DNA from: Aromatoleum anaerobium
GTDB taxonomy: Bacteria > Pseudomonadota > Gammaproteobacteria > Burkholderiales > Rhodocyclaceae
Direction: 5' to 3'
Length of the DNA: 64,000 bases
NCBI RefSeq assembly: GCF_012910705.2
Contig: NZ_WTVG02000038.1
Span: forward strand, 558,001-622,000
This document shows positions 17,276 to 27,636 of this stretch, piece after piece (positions within the stretch are counted from its first letter, which is position 1; each line of letters starts with the position of its first letter). The position numbers and the translations under genes were made by a program. The notes below the pieces were generated by a model. That model did no database searches. It had not been told where the DNA came from and saw only the letters and a program-made list of their open reading frames with translations.

Positions 17276-17739
17276 GGCTGTTCGCGATCCTGCGCGAGCG
17301 GATCGTTGCGCCGGATCTTCTTGCGCGGCGCAGGCTCGTAGTGGCGGTTCACGAACGCGCCGACCCAGTCGGCAATCTCGCGCGACATCGGCACGCCATC
17401 GACCTGCTCGCCGGAGTCGAGCAGCCGCGCCGCTTCGCCGTAGCTCGCGGTGACCGTTGCCGGCCGCGCGACGCCGCCTTCCAGGCGCCACATCACGAAC
17501 ACTTTCGGCACCGGAGAGCTGAGATTGAGGAAATAGTTGGCGGCTTCGTCGCGGAACAGTTCGAGCGCGAAGCCGCCGACGCGGAACTGGTCGCGGTCGG
17601 TTTCGGCGACGATCTGCCGCATCGCCGGCTGCGCATCGTCGAAAGCCGGCACGACGCCGACGGCTTCCCAGGCCTCGTCGACCCAGCGGTTGTCGAGGCG
17701 GCGGCGCTCGATGATCACGGCGATCGGAAAGCGGTCCAT
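17272..17739 (-). CDS. DUF3305 protein, first gene of the fdh operon
   Basis: A 155-residue protein starting MDRFPIAVIIERRRLDNRWVD, the DUF3305 hallmark. FALELFRDEAANYFLNLSSP in the middle supports the family call. The ATG at 17739 follows GGAGCAGGACC. It appears to be the first gene of the minus-strand formate dehydrogenase operon that runs to 8500, and diverges from fdhD. Its biochemical role is unknown. Confidence 0.82.
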   Translation of the reverse strand: MDRFPIAVIIERRRLDNRWVDEAWEAVGVVPAFDDAQPAMRQIVAETDRDQFRVGGFALELFRDEAANYFLNLSSPVPKVFVMWRLEGGVARPATVTASYGEAARLLDSGEQVDGVPMSREIADWVGAFVNRHYEPAPRKKIRRNDPLAQDREQP

Positions 17740-17826
17740 GGTCCTGCTCCGGCGGGGCGCGATGCCGCACAGCATACGTGAGCGGCGGCGCCCGGAAAAT
17801 CGGCGCCGCGCGATCGCGGCTCCCGC

Positions 17827-17857
17827 TTGCGGCGAGGCGCCGCGTTGAGACTAGAAT
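17827..17857 (+). promoter_or_regulatory. Putative promoter of fdhD
   Basis: TTGCGG (17827-17832) and TAGAAT (17852-17857) are separated by 19 bases and point to fdhD, whose ATG is at 17888. The -10 is close to consensus; the spacer is long and the -35 weak, so this is tentative. Confidence 0.35.
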
Positions 17858-17887
17858 GGGATTTTCCCGTGCGACCTTGCGCCTTCG

Positions 17888-18727
17888 ATGAGCAGCTCTC
17901 CCGCTAACGCCACGCGTCGTCCGACTCTCAGCCACGCCAGCCGGCCGCTGACGGTCACGATCCCGGCCCGCAACGAGGCCGGCGACGTCGTGCCGACGCC
18001 GATTGCCGGCGAATACCCGTTGACGCTGTATGTCGACCGCCGCGAGATCGTCACGCTGATGACGCTCGGCGCCGCACCCGAAGCGCTCGCGATCGGCTGG
18101 CTGCGCAACCAGCGGCTCGTCGACAGCCTCGACGACATCGCCTCGGTGCAGGTCGACTGGGAAACCGACGCGGTCGCGGTGACGACGCGCTCCGGGATCA
18201 AGGATGCCGACGAGCGCCTCGGCAGCCGCACGGTGACGACCGGCTGCGGCCAGGGGACGGTATTCGGCGGCCTGATGGACGAAATCGACACGATCCATCT
18301 GCCCCCTGACCGCCGCCTGTCGCAGGCAACGCTGTACGCGCTGATGGAAGCGGTGCGCCACCACGAGTCGGTCTACAAGCAGGCGGGCGCCGTGCACGGC
18401 TGCGCGCTCGCCGCGGGCGAAGGCGACGGCTGCGGGATCCTGATGTTCGTCGAGGACGTCGGCCGCCACAACGCGGTCGACGCGATCGCCGGCCGGATGT
18501 GGCTCGAAGGGCTCGACGGCAGCGACAAGATCTTCTACACGACCGGCCGGTTGACGTCGGAGATGGTCATCAAGACCGCGCAGATGGGCATCCCGTTTCT
18601 CGTCTCGCGCTCGGGCCTCACGCAGATGGGCTGGGAGATCGCGCGGCGCATCGGCCTGACGATGATCGGTCGCGCGCAGGGCCGGCATTACCTGCTGTTC
18701 ACCGGCGCGGAGCGCTTCACGCGATGA
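17888..18727 (+). CDS. fdhD: Formate dehydrogenase sulfurtransferase/accessory protein FdhD
   Basis: A 279-residue FdhD, which passes sulfur from IscS to the bis-MGD cofactor so that formate dehydrogenase becomes active. Typical segments are AGEYPLTLYVDRREIVTLMTL, HHESVYKQAGAVHGCAL, MFVEDVGRHNAVDAIAG and FYTTGRLTSEMVIKTAQMG. The mobile loop that carries CxxC in E. coli reads TTGCGQGTVF here, with a single Cys120. This implies that only one Cys is needed for transfer in this subgroup. It is the first gene of a plus-strand set, coupled to mobA by ATGA, and diverges from the fdh operon it serves. Confidence 0.95.
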   Translation: MSSSPANATRRPTLSHASRPLTVTIPARNEAGDVVPTPIAGEYPLTLYVDRREIVTLMTLGAAPEALAIGWLRNQRLVDSLDDIASVQVDWETDAVAVTTRSGIKDADERLGSRTVTTGCGQGTVFGGLMDEIDTIHLPPDRRLSQATLYALMEAVRHHESVYKQAGAVHGCALAAGEGDGCGILMFVEDVGRHNAVDAIAGRMWLEGLDGSDKIFYTTGRLTSEMVIKTAQMGIPFLVSRSGLTQMGWEIARRIGLTMIGRAQGRHYLLFTGAERFTR

Positions 18728-19311
18728 GCGCGCCGCGCGAGAAAATCACCGGCGTCGTGCTCGCCGGCGGACAGGGCCGGCGCATGGGCGGCGTCGACAA
18801 GGGACTCGTCGCGCTACGCGGCCGGCCGATGGTCGACTGGGTGCTCGAACGGCTGCGTCCGCAGGTCGACGAGCTGATCATCAACGCGAACCAGAACGCC
18901 GAGCGCTATGCCGCCTTCGGTCACCCGGTGTTTGCCGACGACATCGGCGGCTTCGTCGGCCCGCTCGCCGGGCTGCACGCGGGGCTCGCGCGCGCGCAGC
19001 ATCCGCTCGTCGCGACCGCCCCGTGCGATTCGCCGTTCCTGTCGGCCGACCTCGTCGCGCGGCTGCACGCCGGGCTCGCCGACGCCGATGCCGAGCTCGC
19101 CGTCGCGCGCACTTTCGACCAGCCGCACCCGGTGTTCTGCCTGTGCCGACGCGACCTGCTGGCGCATCTGGAAGCCTACCTCGCCGGCGGCGGCCGCAAG
19201 GTCGACGCGTGGTATGCGACGCTGAAAGTCGTCGAAGTGCGCTTCGACGACGAGGAAGACGCGTTTCGCAACATCAACACGCGGGGCGAGCTGCAAAGCT
19301 TCGACCGATGA
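18724..19311 (+). CDS. mobA: Molybdenum cofactor guanylyltransferase MobA
   Basis: A 195-residue nucleotidyltransferase that transfers GMP from GTP to Mo-molybdopterin, giving the MGD form needed by formate dehydrogenase. GVVLAGGQGRRMGGVDKGLV is the LxGGxSxRMGxDK nucleotide site. PCDSPFLSADL and NINTRGEL match family features. The ATG at 18724 overlaps the fdhD stop, and its own stop overlaps the next gene, so the three genes are coupled. Confidence 0.95.
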   Translation: MSAPREKITGVVLAGGQGRRMGGVDKGLVALRGRPMVDWVLERLRPQVDELIINANQNAERYAAFGHPVFADDIGGFVGPLAGLHAGLARAQHPLVATAPCDSPFLSADLVARLHAGLADADAELAVARTFDQPHPVFCLCRRDLLAHLEAYLAGGGRKVDAWYATLKVVEVRFDDEEDAFRNINTRGELQSFDR

Positions 19312-20216
19312 GCGCGACCGACAGCGGCGCGGCCCTCGAAAGCCCGTGCCTGACGGCGAAGCAGGCTGCGGCCTATCTGCACCTGAACGAGAAGAAACTC
19401 TACGAGCTCGCCAACAGCCGCGAGATTCCGGCGGCGCGCATCGGCGGCAAATGGCTGTTCCCGCGCCAGCTCCTCGACGACTGGCTGCTCGAACAGGCGC
19501 ACGGAGGCCTGTTCACCGACCGCCTGCTGATCGCCGGCAGCGACGACCCGCTGCTTGCCGCAGCGGTCGATGCCCTCGCCCCGGACCTCGGCGCACAGGC
19601 GCTGGTCGCCTACAGCGCGACCGGGACGCTGCCGGGCGTCGAGCAGCTCGCACGGCGGCGCGTCGAGCTGAGCCTGCTGCACTGGGGCGACGCGCAGCAC
19701 AGCCTTGCGCAGCACGCGACGCTGCTGCGCGGCTACCCCGGCCACGCGCGCTGGACGCTCGTGCGCCTCGCGTTGCGCGAACAGGGCGTGCTGCTGCGCC
19801 CGAGCTTCGCGGGCCAGCCGCTCGAGAGGCTCGCAGGGCAGGAGGTGCGCTGGGCGATGCGCCGGGCAGGATCGGGCTCGCAGCACTTCCTTGCTTCGGC
19901 GCTGACCGACCGCGGCCTTCGCGCCGAAGACTGCAACGCGGTCACGACCGCGCGCAGCGAACGGGATGCGGTGGCGCTGCTGGCGCGCGATGAGGCCGAT
20001 TGCGCCCCCGGCAGCCGCGCTGCCGCCACCGAGGCCGGGCTCGCGTTCCTCGCGCTCGGCTGGGCAGCGCTTGACGTCGCCTTACCCAGGGAAGTGTTTT
20101 TCCGTCATCTGTTCCAGCAGTTGCTCGCGAGGCTCGGCGCGCCGGACCTGCGCCATCTCGCCGCGCGGCTCGGCGGCTACGACCTCACGTCCCTGGGGCA
20201 CGTGCTGCCGCTGTAA
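19308..20216 (+). CDS. HTH (excisionase-type) plus periplasmic-binding-like domain regulator
   Basis: A 302-residue protein. Residues about 15-62 (LTAKQAAAYLHLNEKKLYEL through RIGGKWLFPRQLLDDWL) are an excisionase/MerR-like helix-turn-helix. The remainder resembles the PBP-like substrate-binding domain found attached to such HTHs next to molybdenum genes. Its ATG at 19308 overlaps the mobA stop. The context suggests a regulator responding to molybdate, tungstate or cofactor status, but the ligand is not proven. Its 3' end overlaps the convergent mobB by 32 bases. Confidence 0.75.
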   Translation: MSATDSGAALESPCLTAKQAAAYLHLNEKKLYELANSREIPAARIGGKWLFPRQLLDDWLLEQAHGGLFTDRLLIAGSDDPLLAAAVDALAPDLGAQALVAYSATGTLPGVEQLARRRVELSLLHWGDAQHSLAQHATLLRGYPGHARWTLVRLALREQGVLLRPSFAGQPLERLAGQEVRWAMRRAGSGSQHFLASALTDRGLRAEDCNAVTTARSERDAVALLARDEADCAPGSRAAATEAGLAFLALGWAALDVALPREVFFRHLFQQLLARLGAPDLRHLAARLGGYDLTSLGHVLPL

Positions 20217-20712
20217 AGGCGTTTGCGAAGGCGTAAGCGACGATGAAATCGGCAACGGCCTGCGGATCGTTGAGGTCGAGGCGCGGCAGGGCCGTGTCGA
20301 GGTCGACATCGGTGGCGATCGCGACGATGTGCGGATCGTGCGGAAACAGCAGCGGTTCGCCGACTTCGGCGCGATAGACCTCGATCTTCGGCACCACGGC
20401 GTGCTTGAAACCCTCGACGAGCACGAGGTCACAGTCGGAAAGCTTGCCGAGCAGTGCGTCGAGCGGCAGCTCCGGCTCGTCGCGCAGCTCGCGCATCAGC
20501 GACCAGCGCCGCGCGGAACTCACGAGCACTTCGCGGCAGCCGGCACGGCGGTGGCGCCACGAGTCCTTGCCCACATGGTCGATGTCGAAGCGGTGATGCG
20601 CATGCTTGATCAGCGACACCGCGAGCCCGCGCGCATCGAGCACGGCGATGACGCGCTCGATCAGCGACGTCTTGCCGCTGCCGGACCAGCCGGCGAATCC
20701 GATCACTTTCAT
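20185..20712 (-). CDS. mobB: Molybdopterin-guanine dinucleotide biosynthesis adaptor MobB
   Basis: A 175-residue P-loop GTPase that assists MobA. GWSGSGKTSLIERVI is Walker A; LIKHAHHRFDIDHVGKDSWR and DLVLVEGFKHAVVPKIEVYR are MobB signatures. The ATG at 20712 follows AAAGGAC. It converges with the HTH-PBP gene, and the 3' ends overlap by 32 bp. The response-regulator gene lies 13 bp upstream, so mobB is probably co-transcribed with it. Confidence 0.93.
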   Translation of the reverse strand: MKVIGFAGWSGSGKTSLIERVIAVLDARGLAVSLIKHAHHRFDIDHVGKDSWRHRRAGCREVLVSSARRWSLMRELRDEPELPLDALLGKLSDCDLVLVEGFKHAVVPKIEVYRAEVGEPLLFPHDPHIVAIATDVDLDTALPRLDLNDPQAVADFIVAYAFANAFTAAARAPGT

Positions 20713-20725
20713 GCGCGCGGTCCTT

Positions 20726-22117
<1,392 letters not shown>

Positions 22118-22306
22118 CCTGCCTCCCGGTAGCAGGCGGCTGCCAAATGCGGCGGCCTCTACCCTTCAATCAGTAACGGATGATACTCGACGATGCCGGA
22201 CAGGCGACGCGTCCGGACGATCCGCCGCCCGCCGGGCGCACGGTCCGGAACATGCGTTTGCCCTCGGGGGAGCCGGTGGATCGAGTTTTACGGGCGGAGT
22301 CCGGGC

Positions 22307-23149
22307 TCAGGCGCGGACCATGCTGCGCAGGCGCGCGATGCGCTCCTGGGTCGACGGGTGCGTCGAGAACAGGCCGCGCAGGCCGCCGCCGGACAGCGGA
22401 TTGACGATCATCATCTGCGCGGTTTCGGGGTGCGCCTCGGCGGCGTGCATCGGGATGCCTTTCGAGTAGGCCTCCATTTTCGCCAGCGCATCGGCGAGCG
22501 CGTCCGGGTCGCCCGAGATCGCCGCGCCGCCGCTGTCCGCGCCGAACTCGCGGGTGCGCGAGATCGCCATCTGGATCACCATCGCCGCCAGCGGCGCGAG
22601 GATCATCACCAGGATCTGCAGCACCGGATTGGGCCGGTCCTCGTCGCGGCCGCCGAAGAACATGCCGAACTGCGCGAGCATCGAGATCGCACCGGCGACG
22701 GTCGCCGAGATCGTCGAAATCAGGATGTCGCGGTTTTTCACGTGTGCGAGCTCGTGCGCCATCACGCCGCGCAGCTCGCGCTCGGACAGCATGCGCATGA
22801 TGCCGCTTGTCGCCGCGACGGCGGCGTTCTCCGGGTTGCGGCCGGTCGCGAACGCGTTCGGCTGCGCCTCGTCGATGATGTAGACCTTCGGCATCGGCAG
22901 CTGGGCGCGGAACGCGAGTTCGCGGACCATGTTGTAGAGATACGGCGAGGTGGTCTCGTCGACCTGGCGCGCCTTGTACATCCTGAGCACCATCTTGTCC
23001 GAGAACCAGTAGGCCCACACGTTCATCGCGCCGCCGAACAGCAGTGCCATCAGCATGCCCTGCCGGCCACCGATCATCGCACCGACGGCGCCGAACAGCG
23101 CGACGATGCCCGCCATGAGGATCGAGGTCTTGAGCCAGTTGCCGAACAT
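22307..23149 (-). CDS. htpX: Membrane zinc metalloprotease HtpX
   Basis: A 280-residue M48 protease that degrades misfolded inner-membrane proteins. Two N-terminal spans ([20 protein letters not shown] and [18 protein letters not shown]) precede the HELAH zinc motif, and two more hydrophobic segments follow, with the Glu ligand in [14 protein letters not shown]. The ATG at 23149 is preceded by GGAAGGAAAACGG. It lies in the same orientation downstream of fmt, 72 bp away. The 189 bp between its stop and the response-regulator start hold nothing I can name. Confidence 0.95.
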   Translation of the reverse strand: MFGNWLKTSILMAGIVALFGAVGAMIGGRQGMLMALLFGGAMNVWAYWFSDKMVLRMYKARQVDETTSPYLYNMVRELAFRAQLPMPKVYIIDEAQPNAFATGRNPENAAVAATSGIMRMLSERELRGVMAHELAHVKNRDILISTISATVAGAISMLAQFGMFFGGRDEDRPNPVLQILVMILAPLAAMVIQMAISRTREFGADSGGAAISGDPDALADALAKMEAYSKGIPMHAAEAHPETAQMMIVNPLSGGGLRGLFSTHPSTQERIARLRSMVRA

Positions 23150-23221
23150 GTTCCGTTTTCCTTCCTTGGACGTTGCAGGGGACTTGCCCCTTCAGGTGGG
23201 GGCGGCTGCCGCAATATTCAA

Positions 23222-24172
23222 TCAGCGCACCGCGCCGTCGAAGCGCTCGCCTGCAGTGACCGGGAATCCGCGCAGAAATTCCCCGGCAGCCAGGCGCCGG
23301 CTGCCCGGTTTCTGCAATTCCGCCAGGCGCACGGCCTGCGTCCCGCACGCGACCACGACACCGTCGGCATCCGCCGCGAGCACGGTGCCGGGTTCCCCGT
23401 GCCCGGCAACGGGTTCGGCGGACCAGATCTTGAGCGGCACCTGCCGCAGGCTTGCGACCGCGCCCGGGAACGGGTTGAACGCACGCACGGCGCGGGCGAC
23501 CGACGACGCGTCGCGCTGCCAGTCGATCACGGCTTCGGCCTTGCCGATCTTGCCGGCGTAGGTCGCGCCTTCGGCCGGTTGCGGCGTCGCGACGAGCTCG
23601 CCCGACGGCAGGCGGCGCAGCGCTTCGACGATCATCTGCGCGCCGAGCGCGGCCAGCCGGTCGTGCAGCGCGCCGGTGGTGTCCGCCGGACCGATCGGCA
23701 CGGCGCGCTTCATCAGCATCGGCCCGGTGTCGAGCCCCTCGTCCATCTGCATGATGGTGATGCCGGTTTCGGTGTCGCCGGCTTCGATCGCGCGGTGGAT
23801 CGGCGCGGCCCCGCGCCAGCGCGGCAGCAGCGAGGCGTGGATGTTCACGCAGCCGAGCCGCGGCAGGTCGAGCACCGCCCGCGGCAGGATCAGGCCGTAC
23901 GCTGCCACCACCAGCACGTCGGGCGCGCAGGCGGCAAGCGTCGCGCGCTGCGCCTCGCCGCGCAGGCTGGCAGGCTGGTCCACGGCGATGCCGCGGGCGA
24001 GCGCCAGCTGCTTGACGGGACTTGGGCTGAGCTTCATGCCACGCCCGGCCGGCCGGTCGGGCTGGGTCAGCACCAGCGGGACCTCGAAGCCTGCGGCAAG
24101 AATCGCTTCCAGCGCCGCCGCGGCGAACTCCGGCGTGCCGGCGAACGCGACCCTCGGGGGGGCGGCCGTCAC
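23222..24172 (-). CDS. fmt: Methionyl-tRNA formyltransferase
   Basis: A 316-residue enzyme that formylates initiator Met-tRNA using 10-formyl-THF. [16 protein letters not shown] opens the protein, and the catalytic motif appears as [20 protein letters not shown], with [11 protein letters not shown] further on. The C-terminal OB-like domain is present. The start is a GTG at 24172 that overlaps the def stop (GTGA), a coupling that fixes this start over a longer upstream option. It works just before deformylase in the protein maturation cycle. Confidence 0.95.
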   Translation of the reverse strand: MTAAPPRVAFAGTPEFAAAALEAILAAGFEVPLVLTQPDRPAGRGMKLSPSPVKQLALARGIAVDQPASLRGEAQRATLAACAPDVLVVAAYGLILPRAVLDLPRLGCVNIHASLLPRWRGAAPIHRAIEAGDTETGITIMQMDEGLDTGPMLMKRAVPIGPADTTGALHDRLAALGAQMIVEALRRLPSGELVATPQPAEGATYAGKIGKAEAVIDWQRDASSVARAVRAFNPFPGAVASLRQVPLKIWSAEPVAGHGEPGTVLAADADGVVVACGTQAVRLAELQKPGSRRLAAGEFLRGFPVTAGERFDGAVR

Positions 24173-24672
24173 GCCGTGATCCGCGCTTTCTTTGCGAGCC
24201 GCGCCTTGATCCGCGCGAGTTTGAGCGGCGAAAGGTATTCGACGAAGACGCGGCCATCGAGGTGGTCGATCTCGTGCTGGATGCACACCGCGAGCAGGCC
24301 TTCGGCCTCGAGCTCGAACGGTTCGCCACGCTCGTCGAGCGCGCGGACTTTGACCCGCTCGGCGCGCGTCACTTTCTCGTAGACGCCCGGCACCGAGAGA
24401 CAGCCTTCCTCGCACGTCTGCTCGCCGGATTTCTCGAGGATTTCGGGGTTGATGAAAGCGCGCAGCGTCGACCTGTCCTCGCTGACGTCGATCACGACGA
24501 CCCGCTTGTGCACGTCGACCTGCGTCGCCGCAAGACCGACGCCGGGCGCCTCGTACATTGTTTCGGCCATGTCCCTGACGAGCTGGCGGATCGAATCGTC
24601 GACCACGGCGACCGGCGCGGCGCGCTTGTGCAGCCGCGGATCGGGATAACGGAGAATTGGAAGTAGAGCCAT
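24169..24672 (-). CDS. def: Peptide deformylase
   Basis: A 167-residue metalloenzyme removing the formyl group from nascent proteins. Motif I GVGLAATQ, motif [10 protein letters not shown] (Cys metal ligand) and motif [12 protein letters not shown] (HExxH) are all intact. It is full length with the standard start [14 protein letters not shown]. It is the first gene of a def-fmt pair and diverges from the LysM gene; the 163 bp between them must hold both promoters, but I see no clear consensus. Confidence 0.96.
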   Translation of the reverse strand: MALLPILRYPDPRLHKRAAPVAVVDDSIRQLVRDMAETMYEAPGVGLAATQVDVHKRVVVIDVSEDRSTLRAFINPEILEKSGEQTCEEGCLSVPGVYEKVTRAERVKVRALDERGEPFELEAEGLLAVCIQHEIDHLDGRVFVEYLSPLKLARIKARLAKKARITA

Positions 24673-24835
24673 GGATGCTTGCCGGGTTAATTCATTACGT
24701 GCAGAATTTCAAGTGCTTTGGCATGCTCGTCCGCGCGCCGTGGCATTTGAAATCAAGACCGCGGATTGGACCTTCGACCGGCCGCTGGCGTTCCGGTAGC
24801 GCAGGAATCCGGTCTGCTCTAATCGGAAACGAGCA

Positions 24836-25870
24836 ATGATCCGCATTATATTCCCTCTGCTGTTCGGCATTGCGACCCTTCTGAGCGTGCCCGCAGTCGC
24901 CGACCAGGCGACGCTCGCGGACGATGCCCCCGACAGCTACACGGTCGTCCGCGGCGATACGCTGTGGGACATTTCCGGTCGTTTCCTCAGGCAGCCGTGG
25001 CGCTGGCCCGAAGTGTGGCGCCTCAACCGCGACCAGATCCGTAACCCGCACCTGATCTATCCGGGGCAGCTCATCGTGCTCGACCGCAGCGGCCCCTACC
25101 TGTCGATCGGGCGGCGGATCGGCGCGCCGCTCTATGAAAAGCGTTTCCCGCAGATCTATTCGGAAGAGGTCGACAGCGCGATCCCGAGCATCCCGATGCA
25201 GATCATCGAGCCTTTCCTGACGCGGCCGCTCGTCGTCGACGACGCGAAACTTGCCGGCGCGGGCACCGTCGTCGCCACCGAAACCAGCCGCGTCTTCATG
25301 GGCGCGGGCGACACCGTGTTCGCCAAGGACGTGACCGAAGGCAGCGACGTCTGGCAGGTATTCCGGCCCGCCCGCCCGCTCGTCGATCCGGTGACGAACG
25401 AGGTGCTCGGCCACGAGGCGATGTTCCTCGGCACCGCGCGCGTCACCGAGCACGGCACGCCGGCGACGCTGAGGCTGCTCTCGAGCGTCGAGGAGATCGG
25501 CGCCGGCGACCGCCTCGTCGTCAGCGAGCGGCCCGAGATTTTCTCTTTCATGCCGCATGCGCCCGACGCGGAAATCGAAGGGCGGCTGATCGGCATCTAC
25601 CGCGGCGTGATCGAGACCGGACGCCATAACGTCGTCACCCTCAATATCGGCAGCCGCGCCGGGCTGGAGCGCGGGCACGTCCTCGCGTTGCACCGCGAGC
25701 GCGGCAGCGTCGTGTACAAGGACGACGAAGGCGGCAAGGAAACTTTCGATCTGCCGCAGCAGCGTTACGGCCTGGCCTTCGTCTTCCGCGTGTTCGACCG
25801 CGTCGCCTATGCGCTGGTGATGGATGCGGACGGCCCGGTGACGGTCGGCGACAGCGTGCGCAAACCCTGA
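24836..25870 (+). CDS. LysM-domain secreted protein
   Basis: A 344-residue protein with a signal peptide (hydrophobic residues 3-22, likely cut after SVPAVA). A LysM domain at about residues 34-82 (YTVVRGDTLWDISGRFLRQP through HLIYPGQLIVL) should bind peptidoglycan. The remaining 260 residues form a conserved but uncharacterised region. This gene often precedes dprA in Betaproteobacteria. It ends two bases before the dprA GTG, so the two are probably co-transcribed. Confidence 0.88.
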   Translation: MIRIIFPLLFGIATLLSVPAVADQATLADDAPDSYTVVRGDTLWDISGRFLRQPWRWPEVWRLNRDQIRNPHLIYPGQLIVLDRSGPYLSIGRRIGAPLYEKRFPQIYSEEVDSAIPSIPMQIIEPFLTRPLVVDDAKLAGAGTVVATETSRVFMGAGDTVFAKDVTEGSDVWQVFRPARPLVDPVTNEVLGHEAMFLGTARVTEHGTPATLRLLSSVEEIGAGDRLVVSERPEIFSFMPHAPDAEIEGRLIGIYRGVIETGRHNVVTLNIGSRAGLERGHVLALHRERGSVVYKDDEGGKETFDLPQQRYGLAFVFRVFDRVAYALVMDADGPVTVGDSVRKP

Positions 25871-25872
25871 GC

Positions 25873-27045
25873 GTGACGCCGATCGAGGACGAACTGGCCG
25901 GGTGGCTGCGGCTGACGCTGCGCCCCGGTGTCGGCGCCGAACGCCAGCGCGCGCTGCTGGCGGCGTTCGGACTGCCCGAGCAGATCTTCGCCGCCAGCCG
26001 CAGCGCCATCGCGTCCGTCGTCGGCGCCGAGGTCGCCGACCTGCTGCGCGCGCCGCCCGACAACGAGAAAGTCGACGCCGCGCTCGCGTGGGCCGCCGAA
26101 CCCGGCAACCGCATCGTCACGCTCGCTGACCCGGAGTACCCGCGCGCGCTGCTCGATATCGCCGATCCGCCCGTCCTGCTGTATGTCAAGGGCGACCCGG
26201 CGCGGCTCTCCGGCCCCTCGCTCGCGATCGTCGGCGCGCGCTCGGCGACCGCACCCGGCATCAGCAATGCGGCCGCGTTCGCGAAGAGCCTCGCCGAAGC
26301 CGGCCTCACGATCGTCAGCGGCCTCGCGCTGGGCATCGACGCCGCGGCGCACCGCGGCGCGCTGGCCCATCCGGACGGCATCACCGTCGCGGTGATCGGC
26401 ACCGGCGCCGATCGCGTCTATCCGGCACGCAACCAGGCGCTCGCCAGGCAGATCGCCGAACGCGGCGTGATCGTCAGCGAATACCCGCTCGGCACGCCAG
26501 CGCTGCCGTACAACTTCCCGCGCCGCAACCGCCTCATCGCCGGCCTGTCGCGCGGCGCGCTGGTCGTCGAGGCCGCGGTCGGCAGCGGCTCCCTGATCAC
26601 CGCGCGGCTGGCGACCGAGAACGGCCGCGAAGTGTTCGCGATCCCGGGCTCGATCCATTCCCCGCTGGCACGCGGCTGCCACCGCCTGATCCGCGACGGT
26701 GCGAAGCTCGTCGAGACGGCCGCGGACGTGCTCGACGAGCTCAGCTGGGGCCTCCCGTCGAGCACCCGTGCGGCCGAACCGGACGCGCCGGCACGCCCGG
26801 CCCGCTCCGCGAGGACGCGCGAAACCCGGCCCGCCGATCCGCCGTTCGAGCCGCGAACGGCGCCTCCCGCGGCGTCCGCGGAAGAGCTCCGGGTGCTCGA
26901 CACGCTCGGCCATGATGCGCTGGATATCGACACCCTCGCGGCCCGTTCCGGCTTGACGCTCGATGCGCTGTACGCCATTCTGCTTGCGCTGGAGCTCGAA
27001 GGGCACGTGACCCGCTTGCCGGGAGGCCGGTTCCAGCGCCTTTGA
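25873..27045 (+). CDS. dprA: DNA-processing protein DprA
   Basis: A 390-residue DprA/Smf, which loads RecA on incoming single-stranded DNA during natural transformation. The Rossmann core is LAIVGARSATAPGISNA, SGLALGIDAAAHRGAL, and YPARNQALARQI with NFPRRNRLIAGLS. After a Pro/Ala-rich linker (about 295-335) a winged-helix DprA C-terminal domain follows. The start is GTG at 25873, two bases after the LysM gene's stop. An upstream ATG frame is not available, so GTG use is well supported. Confidence 0.94.
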   Translation: MTPIEDELAGWLRLTLRPGVGAERQRALLAAFGLPEQIFAASRSAIASVVGAEVADLLRAPPDNEKVDAALAWAAEPGNRIVTLADPEYPRALLDIADPPVLLYVKGDPARLSGPSLAIVGARSATAPGISNAAAFAKSLAEAGLTIVSGLALGIDAAAHRGALAHPDGITVAVIGTGADRVYPARNQALARQIAERGVIVSEYPLGTPALPYNFPRRNRLIAGLSRGALVVEAAVGSGSLITARLATENGREVFAIPGSIHSPLARGCHRLIRDGAKLVETAADVLDELSWGLPSSTRAAEPDAPARPARSARTRETRPADPPFEPRTAPPAASAEELRVLDTLGHDALDIDTLAARSGLTLDALYAILLALELEGHVTRLPGGRFQRL

Positions 27046-27063
27046 TTCCCTCGTGTGCCAAAC

Positions 27064-27528
27064 ATGTTCGACATCCTTGTCTACCTCTTCGAGAACTACC
27101 TCCACGCCGCAGCGTGCCCCGAATCCGAGCAGCTGGCGCGCAAGCTCTCCGCGGCGGGCTTCGAGGAGGACGAAATCACCGAAGCGCTCGACTGGCTTTC
27201 CGGTCTGCGCGCGGTCGCCGTGTCGCCGCTGGCGAGGGTTCCGCAACCAGACTCGATCCGCCTCTACGCCGCCGAAGAACAGGCGAAGCTCGACGCCAGC
27301 TGCCGCGGCTTTCTCGCGTTTCTCGAAAACGCCGGCGCGCTCGATCCGCAGACCCGCGAACTGATCATCGAACGCACGATGGCGCTCGGCGGCTTCAACA
27401 TGAACCTGCACCGTTTCAAGCTCATCGTGCTGATGGTCCTGTGGCAGCAGGAGCAACCGCTCGACAGCCTGATCCTCGACGAACTGCTGACCGACGAAGC
27501 GGAAGAACTCGCCCCGGTCCTGCAGTAA
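27064..27528 (+). CDS. smg: Smg family protein (DUF494)
   Basis: A 154-residue DUF494 protein. MFDILVYLFENYLHAAACPE is the standard Smg N-terminus, which is why I prefer ATG 27064 over the GTG nine bases upstream; neither has a strong ribosome site. The molecular function is not established. Its place between dprA and topB matches the conserved def-fmt / lysM-dprA-smg-topB neighbourhood. Confidence 0.88.
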   Translation: MFDILVYLFENYLHAAACPESEQLARKLSAAGFEEDEITEALDWLSGLRAVAVSPLARVPQPDSIRLYAAEEQAKLDASCRGFLAFLENAGALDPQTRELIIERTMALGGFNMNLHRFKLIVLMVLWQQEQPLDSLILDELLTDEAEELAPVLQ

Positions 27529-27544
27529 AGCCTCCGGCCGGCGC

Positions 27545-27574
27545 TTGCAACTGCCGCAGCGGCGTGCTTATCAT
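27545..27574 (+). promoter_or_regulatory. Putative sigma-70 promoter of topB
   Basis: TTGCAA (27545-27550) and TATCAT (27569-27574), 18 bases apart, lie about 65 bp upstream of the topB ATG. Both hexamers match four to five of six consensus bases. Confidence 0.45.
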
Positions 27575-27636
27575 GCGCCGCTCGATAACCCTCAACCGAA
27601 AACGCTCCGGCGATTTTCGAAGGCAGCCCTACCGGC

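Noticed and set aside
22118-22306. Gap between the response regulator and htpX
   Set aside because: No frame with coding features, terminator stem or promoter pattern could be supported; left unannotated.
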